Source: Pontibacillus sp. HMF3514
GTDB taxonomy: Bacteria; Bacillota; Bacilli; Bacillales; BH030062
Assembly: GCF_009858175.1 (NCBI RefSeq)
Contig: NZ_CP047393.1
Location: forward strand, 1,922,001 to 1,986,000
DNA: 64,000 bases
Direction of reading: 5' to 3'
A program made the translations under genes and the position numbers. Below the pieces are notes generated by a model, which had not been told where the DNA came from, ran no database searches, and saw only the letters and a list, made by a program, of their open reading frames with translations. Below, one piece after another: positions 1-8,301 of this stretch; positions within the stretch are counted from its first letter, which is position 1, and each line of letters starts with the position of its first letter.

Positions 1-870
1 TCACTAGGTTCTAGCCCTATTTACTACTTTGGTACTGAGGAACAAAAACAAGAATGGTTAGTTCCGCTAGCAAAAGGTGAAGGTCTAGCCGCATTCGGCT
101 TAACAGAACCAAACGCTGGGTCGGACGCAGGTGGAACACAAACAAAGGCCGTTCTTGACGGAGATGAATACGTCATTAATGGCGAAAAGTGTTGGATCAC
201 AAATGCTGAATACTCCCGTTCCATTACCGTTACTGCAGTAACAGGGAAGAATGAAAAAGGTAAAAACATCATCTCAGCATTTATCGTTCCTAAAGATACA
301 CCAGGGCTAACCATAACCAGTAATTATGACAAGATGGGTGTTCGTGCATCGAATACTTGTGAAATTATTTTGGAGGATGTTCGGGTTCCAAAAGAGAATA
401 TTTTAGGAGACGAGAAAAAAGGCTTTAATCAGTTTCTTTACACATTGGATGGAGGACGTATCTCAATTGGTGCGCTAGCCGTTGGTATTGCTCAAGCATC
501 TCTTGATAAAGCACTCGCTTATGCTAAAGAACGTAAGCAATTCGGTAAAACCATTTCAAATTTCCAGGCCATTCAATTCAAGCTTGCGGATATGGCAATG
601 GAAGTAGAACTCGCTCGCAATATGGTACTAAAAGCTGCATGGTTAAAAGATCAAGGAAAGAATTTTTCTAAAGAATCTGCATATGCGAAGTTGTTCGCTT
701 CTGAAACCGCTTTCCGATCAGCAAACCAGGCGATTCAAATTCATGGTGGTTATGGCTACATGCGTGAATATGAAGTTGAGCGCTACCTTAGAGATGCTAA
801 ACTACTTGAAATTGGTGAAGGTACATCAGAAATTCAACGCCTTGTGATTAGCCGCCAACTAGGTTGCTAG
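1..870 (+). CDS. yngJ: acyl-CoA dehydrogenase (5' part outside window)
   Basis: The reading frame is open from base 1 to the TAG at 868-870, so the start lies upstream; about 289 residues are visible. It is the middle and C-terminal part of a flavin acyl-CoA dehydrogenase. Early in the fragment is the FAD/substrate-binding stretch with LTEPNAGSD. Late in it are the QIHGGYGYMREYEVERYLRDAK-type signature (split here as QIHGGYGYMRE and VERYLRDAK) and the GTSEIQR tail. The enzyme oxidises a short or branched acyl-CoA to the enoyl-CoA. Being first of seven codirectional genes in the B. subtilis yngJ-yngE order, it probably acts on isovaleryl-CoA or a similar branched acyl-CoA. The family is certain; the exact substrate is inferred from the operon. 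Confidence 0.92.
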   Translation, partial: SLGSSPIYYFGTEEQKQEWLVPLAKGEGLAAFGLTEPNAGSDAGGTQTKAVLDGDEYVINGEKCWITNAEYSRSITVTAVTGKNEKGKNIISAFIVPKDTPGLTITSNYDKMGVRASNTCEIILEDVRVPKENILGDEKKGFNQFLYTLDGGRISIGALAVGIAQASLDKALAYAKERKQFGKTISNFQAIQFKLADMAMEVELARNMVLKAAWLKDQGKNFSKESAYAKLFASETAFRSANQAIQIHGGYGYMREYEVERYLRDAKLLEIGEGTSEIQRLVISRQLGC

Positions 871-925
871 ATTTAATGCTCGTTATTTAAAAGTCCATTT
901 TATAAGATTCCTTAGGAGGGTGCCG

Positions 926-2563
926 ATGTCACTGTTACAGTTAACCGTTGGAGAGTTATTGGAAGAGAAAGTGCGTTTATATCCAGATCAAGAAGCGTTT
1001 GTCTATCCAGAACTAGGGTTACGTAAGACGTATCAGGAATTTGATGACATGGTCAATGAAGCTGCAAAAGGATTTATGGCTTTAGGAATTGAAAAAGGAG
1101 AGCATGTAGCGATTTGGTCAGATAACAAACCTGAATGGCTAATCTCTCAATTTGCAACAGGGAAAATGGGTGCCGTATTGGTCACTGTAAATACCAACTA
1201 TCAGGCAAAAGAACTTGAATATCTATTAAAGCAATCTGATGCTACAACGCTAATTTTAGCTGAAAGTTTTAAACAAACCTCATACATAGAGGTTCTTCGT
1301 GAAGTTTGCCCTGAAATTGATTCCCATGATAAAGGGAAACTTGAAGTTCAAAATCTACCGTACTTAAAGAATATTATCGTATTGAGCGATGAGGAATACG
1401 AAAACATGTATTCCTGGCAAGAAGTCATGGATCAAGGTGAAACAATAAGTGATGACCAGCTTAAGCAACGTCATCAAGAATTGAATTATAAAGACGTCAT
1501 TAATATGCAATATACCTCTGGAACAACTGGGTTTCCTAAAGGAGTTATGCTTTCCCATTACAACATTGTTAATAATGGAAATCAGGTTGCAGATTGCATG
1601 GAGCTTACGAACGAAGACCGCTTATGTATTCCAGTTCCATTCTTCCATTGTTTCGGGTGTGTATTAGGTACGATGGCTGCAGTTTCTAAAGGAGCAACAA
1701 TGGTCATCCTTGAACAGTTTGACCCAGAAAAAGTGCTTCATGCTGTTGAACAAGAAAAGTGCACAGGATTACATGGTGTACCTACCATGTTTATTGCAGA
1801 ACTAAATCATCCTGAATTCAAAGAAAACGGCTATCAACATCTGCGAACGGGTATTATGGCAGGATCTACTTGCCCGATGGAAGTTATGAAAAACGTCATA
1901 AATAAAATGGGTGCTGAGGAGATCACGATTGCTTATGGACAGACTGAATCTTCTCCAGTCATTACACAAACTCGGACTGACGATCCAATAGAGTTACGAG
2001 TTAGTTCAGTCGGTAAAGCCCATCCACATGTAGAGGTGAAAGTTATTGATCCGGCTACTAACGAGGAGGTACCTACGGGAACTCCTGGTGAACTTTGTAC
2101 AAGAGGTTACCTTGTTATGGAAGGGTATTATAAAAATAAAGAAGCTACTTACACAGCCATTGATGAAGAAGGCTGGCTTCATACAGGTGACATCGCAACG
2201 ATGGATGAACAAGGTTATATTGAAATCACAGGTCGTATGAAAGATATGGTTATTCGTGGAGGGGAAAACATTTACCCTCGAGAAGTAGAAGAGTTTTTGT
2301 ATCAGCATGAGGATATTTTAGATGTTCAAGTCGTAGGCGTTCCTGATGAAAAATATGGGGAAGAACTCATGGCCTGGATCATACCAAAAGAAACTTCTTC
2401 AATAACAGAGGAAGATATTTATGCATTTTGTAAAGGACAAATATCCCATCATAAGATCCCTCGCTATGTTCGATTTACGGATGAGTACCCAATGACAGCG
2501 AGTGGGAAAATTCAGAAGTTCAAATTACGAGAAGATGCAAAAAATACGATTCAATCAAAATAA
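926..2563 (+). CDS. yngI: AMP-binding acyl-CoA synthetase
   Basis: A 545-residue acyl-activating enzyme that makes acyl-CoA from a carboxylic acid, ATP and CoA. The P-loop-like AMP-binding motif YTSGTTGFPKG lies near residue 195. The TGD motif and the GRMKDMVIRGGENIYPREVE hinge (here GRMKDM and RGGENIYP) lie near residues 420-450, and the catalytic lysine is in the C-terminal SGKIQKFKLR. The frame is also open from a GTG at 920, but AGGAGG at 914-919 abuts that codon, so the ATG at 926 with a six-base gap is chosen. It is second in the operon and likely supplies acyl-CoA to the dehydrogenase; the natural acid is unknown. Confidence 0.93.
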   Translation: MSLLQLTVGELLEEKVRLYPDQEAFVYPELGLRKTYQEFDDMVNEAAKGFMALGIEKGEHVAIWSDNKPEWLISQFATGKMGAVLVTVNTNYQAKELEYLLKQSDATTLILAESFKQTSYIEVLREVCPEIDSHDKGKLEVQNLPYLKNIIVLSDEEYENMYSWQEVMDQGETISDDQLKQRHQELNYKDVINMQYTSGTTGFPKGVMLSHYNIVNNGNQVADCMELTNEDRLCIPVPFFHCFGCVLGTMAAVSKGATMVILEQFDPEKVLHAVEQEKCTGLHGVPTMFIAELNHPEFKENGYQHLRTGIMAGSTCPMEVMKNVINKMGAEEITIAYGQTESSPVITQTRTDDPIELRVSSVGKAHPHVEVKVIDPATNEEVPTGTPGELCTRGYLVMEGYYKNKEATYTAIDEEGWLHTGDIATMDEQGYIEITGRMKDMVIRGGENIYPREVEEFLYQHEDILDVQVVGVPDEKYGEELMAWIIPKETSSITEEDIYAFCKGQISHHKIPRYVRFTDEYPMTASGKIQKFKLREDAKNTIQSK

Positions 2564-2575
2564 GGAGCGTTCGTT

Positions 2576-3928
2576 ATGTTTAACAAGATCTTGATTGCAA
2601 ATAGAGGTGAAATTGCATCACGTATTATCCGTACTTGCAAAAAACTTGGCATTCAATCTGTAGCAGTGTATTCAGATCCTGATGCTGATAGTCCCTTTGT
2701 GAGTGAAGCCGATGAAAGCTATCCTCTTGGAGGTACTCGCGTTCATGAGAGCTATCTAAATATCGATAAGATCCTTGAAATAGCTAAAGAAGCTGAAGTT
2801 GAAGCGATTCACCCAGGATATGGTCTTTTAAGTGAGAATGGCGATTTTGCTAACCGAATTGAACAAGAAGGGATCACCTTTATTGGTCCTTCACCTGAGG
2901 TTATGTCCAAAATGGGAAGTAAGGTAGAGGCACGTCAAACCATGAAAGAGGCCGGTGTACCTGTAATTCCAGGGACTGAATCCGCTGTAGCTGATGTGGA
3001 TGAAGCCAAGAAAGCTGCTAAGGATATTGGATATCCTGTCATGCTTAAAGCATCATCTGGCGGTGGTGGCATCGGTATGCAAATCGTTCATAATGATGAG
3101 GAATTAGCTAAGGCCTTCGAAAGTAACTCGAAGCGAGCTCAAATGTTTTTCGGTGATGGAACAATGTTCTTAGAAAAGAAAATTGTCGACCCACATCACG
3201 TTGAAATTCAGGTGTTAGCTGATCAAGAGGGAAATACAATTCACTTGTTTGAACGTGAGTGCTCCATTCAACGTCGTCATCAAAAAGTTGTTGAAGAAGC
3301 ACCATCTCCATTCATTTCTCAAGAAACTCGAAACAAAATGGGAAATGCAGCTGTTAAAGCAGCTAAAGCTATTGGTTACAAAAACGCTGGAACGATTGAG
3401 TTTCTAGTGGACGAAGACCAAAACTTCTATTTCCTTGAAATGAACACTAGGCTCCAGGTTGAGCATCCTGTAACAGAGGAAATTACGGGGTTTGATCTTG
3501 TTCATGAACAACTTCGTATTGCTAATGGAGATTCTTTACGCTATAAGCAAGAGGAACTTACCATGCATGGCCACGCTATTGAAGTTCGTGTATATGCTGA
3601 GGATCCGAAAACATTCTATCCCGCTCCAGGTCAAATGACAAACTTAGAACTTCCATATGGCGATTCTATTCGTCATGAAGTGGGTGTTCATAAAGAATCA
3701 ATGGTTTCCCCATTCTATGATCCTATGATCGCAAAGTGTATCACTTGGGCAGAAACTCGAGATGAAGCTATTGAACGCATGATTTATGCACTTGAAAACT
3801 ATACCATTGAAGGCATCAAGACGAATATTCCGATGCTTCTCGATGTACTAAAACACGATGCATTTAAACGAGGTAATACAAACACACACTTTATTCAGTC
3901 TTACTACTTGAAGGAGGAAGCAAAATGA
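2576..3928 (+). CDS. yngH: biotin carboxylase subunit of an acyl-CoA carboxylase
   Basis: A 450-residue ATP-grasp biotin carboxylase. It starts with the family opening FNKILIANRGEIA, has the glycine-rich ATP loop KASSGGGGIGMQ near residue 160-170, the RECSIQRRHQKVVEEAPS block near residue 230-245, and the EMNTRLQVEHPVTE catalytic block near residue 290. It carboxylates the biotin on the small carrier encoded next, at the expense of ATP and bicarbonate. The start is preceded by AAGGAG. The 3' end overlaps the next gene by four bases (ATGA), so the two are translationally coupled. A carboxyltransferase is in the same operon, so this is probably a methylcrotonyl-CoA-type carboxylase rather than the fatty-acid AccC. 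Confidence 0.94.
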   Translation: MFNKILIANRGEIASRIIRTCKKLGIQSVAVYSDPDADSPFVSEADESYPLGGTRVHESYLNIDKILEIAKEAEVEAIHPGYGLLSENGDFANRIEQEGITFIGPSPEVMSKMGSKVEARQTMKEAGVPVIPGTESAVADVDEAKKAAKDIGYPVMLKASSGGGGIGMQIVHNDEELAKAFESNSKRAQMFFGDGTMFLEKKIVDPHHVEIQVLADQEGNTIHLFERECSIQRRHQKVVEEAPSPFISQETRNKMGNAAVKAAKAIGYKNAGTIEFLVDEDQNFYFLEMNTRLQVEHPVTEEITGFDLVHEQLRIANGDSLRYKQEELTMHGHAIEVRVYAEDPKTFYPAPGQMTNLELPYGDSIRHEVGVHKESMVSPFYDPMIAKCITWAETRDEAIERMIYALENYTIEGIKTNIPMLLDVLKHDAFKRGNTNTHFIQSYYLKEEAK

Positions 3929-4137
3929 TCGAAGTAAAAGCAAACATGGCAGGAAGTGTATGGAAAATTGTCGTTAAAGAAGGGGAAGAAGTAGAGGATG
4001 GTCAAGATCTTCTTATTTTAGAATCTATGAAAATGGAAATCCCAATTGCTACTGAAGATGATGGTACTGTGAAAGAATTAAAGGTTAAGGAAGGCGATTT
4101 CGTAAACGAAGGAGACGTTGTAGCGATCTTAGAATAG
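3925..4137 (+). CDS. yngHB: biotin/lipoyl carrier protein
   Basis: A free-standing 70-residue biotinyl domain. The biotin-attachment site is in ESMKMEIP, with the acceptor lysine between two methionines at about residue 36. The fold pattern (short beta strands around the hairpin, VKEGDFVNEGDVVAILE at the end) matches biotin carrier domains. It carries carboxybiotin between the biotin carboxylase encoded just upstream, which it overlaps by four bases, and the carboxyltransferase encoded at 5866. Separate small carriers are usual for the yng-type carboxylase of Bacillus. Confidence 0.92.
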   Translation: MIEVKANMAGSVWKIVVKEGEEVEDGQDLLILESMKMEIPIATEDDGTVKELKVKEGDFVNEGDVVAILE

Positions 4138-4153
4138 TTTTAGGAGGGATCAC

Positions 4154-5065
4154 ATGCAACTACCACAGAACGTAACCATAAAAGAAGTCGGTCCACGCGA
4201 TGGCCTTCAAAATGAAAAAGAAATGATACCAACTGAAGAGAAAATAGAATGGATTAATCATTTATCTGATACGGGATTATCTTATATTGAAATTTCATCT
4301 TTTGTGCACCCTAAGTGGATTCCTCAATTAGGAGATGCCCTAGAGGTAGCGAAAGGTATAAAGCGAAATCCTGAAGTAACATATGCCACGCTTGTTCCAA
4401 ACATGAAAGGTTTGGAACGAGCACTTGAGGCAGATGTTGATGAAGTGTCGATATTCATGTCCGCTTCAGAATCCCATAACAAAAAGAATATTAATAAGTC
4501 TATTGATGAAACCTTCCCTGTTTTACAGGAAGTTGTCGAGGGGGCTAAAGCAGAGAATAAATCTGTTCGCGGTTATATTTCTACTGTATTTGGATGCCCA
4601 TATGATGGACCGGTACCTTTAGAAAATGTTCAAAAGGTCTGTGATCAGCTGTTTTCGATGGGGATTGATGAGCTTTCTATTGGTGACACAATAGGTGTAG
4701 CAAATCCTCTTCAGGTACAGCATGTCCTCGAAACACTGAGTAAGGACTTTCCAAAAGATCAATTAGCCTTACACTTTCATAATACAAGAGGAACAGCACT
4801 TGCTAACGTCCTTACTTCCTTACAACTAGGCTTTACTACGTTTGATAGTGCATTAGGAGGTCTTGGAGGGTGCCCATATGCTAAAGGTGCATCAGGTAAC
4901 CTAGCGACTGATGACCTTCTTTATATGTTAAAGGGAATGAACATTGATACCGGAATTGATCAGGATAAATTAATGAGGGCAGGTTCTTTTATACAAGACA
5001 AAATGGATAAACCATTACCGAGTCACCACATGCAAATTGCTTACAAAGGAGGCGATGTGACATGA
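4154..5065 (+). CDS. yngG: hydroxymethylglutaryl-CoA lyase
   Basis: A 303-residue TIM-barrel lyase of the HMGL-like family. It opens with the metal/substrate motif EVGPRDGLQNE. It has LHFHNTRGTALAN (metal-binding His pair) near residue 215-230 and the catalytic-cysteine loop GGLGGCPYAKGASGN near residue 245. It splits 3-hydroxy-3-methylglutaryl-CoA into acetyl-CoA and acetoacetate, the last step of leucine breakdown. GGAGGG lies seven bases before the ATG. It overlaps the next gene by four bases. Confidence 0.95.
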   Translation: MQLPQNVTIKEVGPRDGLQNEKEMIPTEEKIEWINHLSDTGLSYIEISSFVHPKWIPQLGDALEVAKGIKRNPEVTYATLVPNMKGLERALEADVDEVSIFMSASESHNKKNINKSIDETFPVLQEVVEGAKAENKSVRGYISTVFGCPYDGPVPLENVQKVCDQLFSMGIDELSIGDTIGVANPLQVQHVLETLSKDFPKDQLALHFHNTRGTALANVLTSLQLGFTTFDSALGGLGGCPYAKGASGNLATDDLLYMLKGMNIDTGIDQDKLMRAGSFIQDKMDKPLPSHHMQIAYKGGDVT

Positions 5066-5844
5066 CCGAAACTGTACAATATCAATTAATCGAAGAAACA
5101 ATAGCTCTAATCACATTAGACCGGCCCGAAGCCGCAAACGCCTTTTCCTTACAACTGTTAGATGATTTAACAAATGTAGTGGAACATGTAAACAAACAAA
5201 AGGATATACGTGCAACAATCATTACCGCTTCTGGAGAGAAAGCTTTCTGTGCTGGTGCCGATTTAAAAGAACGTGCTGGCATGACGGATGATGAAGTTGT
5301 ACAAACCGTACATAAGATTGGCCAAACCGTACATGCGGTTGAAAACATTAAAAGCCCGGTCATTTGTGCTATTAATGGAGTAGCATTTGGAGGCGGATTA
5401 GAGCTTGCTCTAGCATGTGATCTTCGAGTAGCGGCTGATCATGCTAAATTTGGTCTCACTGAAACTTCTTTAGGCATCATTCCAGGTGCAGGAGGAACAC
5501 AACGTCTTCCTAGACTAATAGGACTCGGAAAAGCCAAAGAAATGATATACGCTGCTAAGCGGGTTAATGCTGAAGAAGCCTTCACAATTGGCTTAGTAGA
5601 ACGAGTTTCTTCATCCCAATCCCTATTAGATGAAGCACTAAAATTAGCTCGTTCTATCGCATCCAACGCCCCAGTCGCCTTACGACAAGCAAAGCAAGCG
5701 ATTAACAAAGGCTTTCATGTCGATTTAGAAACAGGTCTACAAATCGAATCCATGAGTTATGCTGTTACGATCCCTACTGAAGATCGTTTAGAAGGCTTAA
5801 AGGCGTTTAAAGAGAAACGAAAACCCAAATATAAAGGTCAGTAA
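5062..5844 (+). CDS. yngF: enoyl-CoA hydratase (methylglutaconyl-CoA hydratase type)
   Basis: A 260-residue crotonase-family hydratase. Visible motifs are AFCAGADLKER (first oxyanion-hole segment, near residue 65), INGVAFGGGLELALACD (near residue 110) and GIIPGAGGTQRLPR (near residue 140), where the catalytic acidic residues sit in ETSLG. It should hydrate an alpha,beta-unsaturated acyl-CoA. Its position between HMG-CoA lyase and the carboxyltransferase points to 3-methylglutaconyl-CoA. It overlaps the lyase gene by four bases (ATGA). Confidence 0.93.
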   Translation: MTETVQYQLIEETIALITLDRPEAANAFSLQLLDDLTNVVEHVNKQKDIRATIITASGEKAFCAGADLKERAGMTDDEVVQTVHKIGQTVHAVENIKSPVICAINGVAFGGGLELALACDLRVAADHAKFGLTETSLGIIPGAGGTQRLPRLIGLGKAKEMIYAAKRVNAEEAFTIGLVERVSSSQSLLDEALKLARSIASNAPVALRQAKQAINKGFHVDLETGLQIESMSYAVTIPTEDRLEGLKAFKEKRKPKYKGQ

Positions 5845-5865
5845 AGATTAAAAGGAGGTATTATG

Positions 5866-7407
5866 ATGTCAGTTGATCAAACGTTAGAACAAGCATTTAA
5901 AGAACGCGTTGAAAAAATCAAAAAAGGCGGCGGTGAAAAATACCACAAAAAGAACGAAGAAAAAGGTAAACTTTTTGCACGCAAACGTCTTGAGCTTCTT
6001 TTTGATGATGGCGTTGAAATTGAAGATGCCTTCTTTGCAAATAACCAAGCAGAAGGTCTACCTGCTGATGGTGTTGTAACAGGTATGGGGAAAATTAACG
6101 GTGAGACGGTCTGTGTTATGGCCAACGACTCTACAGTAAAAGCAGGTTCCTGGGGAGCAAGAACTGTAGAAAAAATTATCCGCATTCAAGAAACCGCTCT
6201 CAAACTTGAGGTACCTATGCTTTATCTTGTCGACTCTGCAGGTGCACGAATTACAGATCAAATTGAAATGTTCCCTAATCGCCGTGGTGCAGGACGCATT
6301 TTTTACAATCAAGTCAAACTATCAGGTCGCGTACCTCAAATTTGTCTCCTATTTGGTCCATCTGCAGCGGGTGGTGCTTACATCCCAGCCTTCTGTGACA
6401 TCGTAGTTATGGTAGATGGAAATGCATCGATGTATCTTGGATCCCCTCGTATGGCTGAGAAAGTTATTGGGGAAAAAGTGAGCCTTGAAGAAATGGGCGG
6501 AGCAAGGATGCATTGCTCTGAGTCAGGCTGTGGTGATGTATTGGCAAAATCAGAAGAGGAAGCGATTGAGTATGCTCGTAAATACTTAACCTACTTCCCT
6601 CAAAACTATAAAGAAAAGCCAAAAACCTATGAAGCCCATCCAATCAAACCTCATGATAAATCGATTGAAGAGCTGATTCCTGAAAACCAAAACGCTCCAT
6701 TCAATATGTATGACTTTATTGATCATTTAATTGATGAAGATTCCTTCTGTGAGATCAAACGTCGTTTTGCGAAAGAACTTATTACAGGGTTAGCACGTAT
6801 TGATGGTAAACCTGTAGGAATTATTGCTAACCAACCAAAACAAAAAGGTGGCGTATTATTCCACGACTCTGCAGATAAAGCAGCAAAGTTTATTAATCTA
6901 TGTGATGCTTTCCATATCCCGCTTCTATTCCTTGCAGATATCCCAGGATTTATGATTGGTACTCGTGTAGAGAAAGCAGGAATCATTCGTCACGGTGCAA
7001 AAATGATTTCGGCAATGAGTGAAGCATCTGTACCAAAGATCTCCGTAGTTGTACGTAAAGCGTATGGCGCAGGTCTTTATGCAATGGCAGGTCCAGCATT
7101 TGAACCAGATTGCTGTATAGCCCTACCAAGTGCTCAAATTGCAGTAATGGGGCCAGAAGCTGCCGTAAACGCTGTTTATGCAAATAAGATTGCTGAATTA
7201 CCTGAGGAAGAACGTCCACAATTCATAAAAGAGAAGCAGGAAGAATATAAAGAAAATATCGATATCTACCGTTTAGCATCTGAAATGATTGTGGATGATA
7301 TTGTCGAACCAGCTCAATTACGTGATCAACTAATCAAACGTTTCGAAATGTATGAATCGAAAAATCTTACATTTACAGAGCGGAAGCATGGTGTCTATCC
7401 GGTATAA
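5866..7407 (+). CDS. yngE: acyl-CoA carboxylase, carboxyltransferase subunit
   Basis: A carboxyltransferase of about 513 residues of the propionyl/methylcrotonyl-CoA carboxylase beta family. Both crotonase-like halves are visible. The N-terminal half has SAGARI and GPSAAGGAYIPAFCD; the C-terminal half has ADIPGFMIGT, the RHGAKM segment and RKAYGAGLYAM. It moves the carboxyl group from carboxybiotin to the acyl-CoA. AGGAGG at 5853-5858 sits seven bases before the ATG at 5866; an ATG at 5863 is also in frame but closer. It is the last gene of the operon, and a hairpin follows 15 bases after the stop. Confidence 0.93.
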   Translation: MSVDQTLEQAFKERVEKIKKGGGEKYHKKNEEKGKLFARKRLELLFDDGVEIEDAFFANNQAEGLPADGVVTGMGKINGETVCVMANDSTVKAGSWGARTVEKIIRIQETALKLEVPMLYLVDSAGARITDQIEMFPNRRGAGRIFYNQVKLSGRVPQICLLFGPSAAGGAYIPAFCDIVVMVDGNASMYLGSPRMAEKVIGEKVSLEEMGGARMHCSESGCGDVLAKSEEEAIEYARKYLTYFPQNYKEKPKTYEAHPIKPHDKSIEELIPENQNAPFNMYDFIDHLIDEDSFCEIKRRFAKELITGLARIDGKPVGIIANQPKQKGGVLFHDSADKAAKFINLCDAFHIPLLFLADIPGFMIGTRVEKAGIIRHGAKMISAMSEASVPKISVVVRKAYGAGLYAMAGPAFEPDCCIALPSAQIAVMGPEAAVNAVYANKIAELPEEERPQFIKEKQEEYKENIDIYRLASEMIVDDIVEPAQLRDQLIKRFEMYESKNLTFTERKHGVYPV

Positions 7408-7421
7408 CAACATCAAGTAGA

Positions 7422-7452
7422 AAAACCCGTGTGATTATCCATGCGGGTTTTC
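7422..7452 (+). terminator. probable terminator of the yng-type operon
   Basis: An eight-base inverted repeat, AAAACCCG and CGGGTTTT, around a 14-base loop, placed 15 bases after the carboxyltransferase stop. The T-rich part lies within the stem and no long T run follows, so termination may be partial. Confidence 0.55.
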
Positions 7453-7498
7453 CACGTTAAAAAGAAAGCACGAGGATGAAGAGATAGGGGGAAACAGA

Positions 7499-8275
7499 AT
7501 GTCAAATGCCAAACAACGGGTTCAAGAGACATTCAGCAAAAATGCAGAGAAATATGTGACAAGTCAAACTCATGCTAAAGGAAAAGATTTAGCATTAATG
7601 GTTGAATGGGCCTCACCCAAAAATAATTGGGAAGCTTTAGATATTGCTACTGGAGGAGGGCATGTTGCCAAAACCTTTTCTCCGCATGTAAATAAAGTAG
7701 TTGCAAGTGATCTAACAAAAGAGATGCTTGAAAACACCGCTTCTCACCTAGCGGAATATAAGAATATCTCTTATGAAGTGGCGGATGCAGAACAACTGCC
7801 TTTTTCAGATCATTCTTTTGATCTTGTAACTTGTCGAATCGCACCGCATCATTTTCCGAATCCAAAAAGTTTTATTCGAGAAGTGAGTCGTGTATTGAAA
7901 GAAAACGGCAAATTTATTATGATCGATAACGTTGCTCCTGAAGAAGCAGAATTAGCAGATTTTATGAACACCCTTGAACATATGAGGGATACAAGTCATG
8001 TGCGGTGTTTACCCGTTTCAGAGTGGCAAAAGCTATGCAAGAAACATCATTTGCATGTGTTAAAAAGTCGAACACGTAAAAAGACGTTTGATTTTCATGA
8101 TTGGGTGAATCGTACAGTAGAGGATGAATCTACGAAAGAGAGTGTATCTTCCTATTTAAGAAATGCGGATACACATATGAAAGATTATTTTCAAATAAAA
8201 GAAACACAAGAAGACATTGAAGCATTTTCCATAGATGAATGGATGGTGCTATGCGAGAAATTACCAACAACGTAA
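7499..8275 (+). CDS. class I SAM-dependent methyltransferase
   Basis: A 258-residue methyltransferase of the UbiE/Methyltransf_11 type. SAM-binding motif I is ALDIATGGGHVA near residue 45, followed by the acidic VASDLTKEML, the DAEQLPFSDHSFD block near residue 100 and the helix PKSFIREVSRVLKENGKF. GATAGGGG lies before the ATG. It stands alone between the operon terminator and the MurE-like gene, 26 bases upstream of the latter, so the two may be cotranscribed. The substrate cannot be told from sequence; a ubiquinone/menaquinone role is unlikely because the gene is not near men or ger genes. Confidence 0.85.
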   Translation: MSNAKQRVQETFSKNAEKYVTSQTHAKGKDLALMVEWASPKNNWEALDIATGGGHVAKTFSPHVNKVVASDLTKEMLENTASHLAEYKNISYEVADAEQLPFSDHSFDLVTCRIAPHHFPNPKSFIREVSRVLKENGKFIMIDNVAPEEAELADFMNTLEHMRDTSHVRCLPVSEWQKLCKKHHLHVLKSRTRKKTFDFHDWVNRTVEDESTKESVSSYLRNADTHMKDYFQIKETQEDIEAFSIDEWMVLCEKLPTT

Positions 8276-8301
8276 TGAACTAAACAGGCAGGTGTACACA
8301 C

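Noticed and set aside
920-925. GTG start for the acyl-CoA synthetase at 920
   Set aside because: AGGAGG ends at 919, leaving no spacing; the ATG at 926 has a normal six-base gap.
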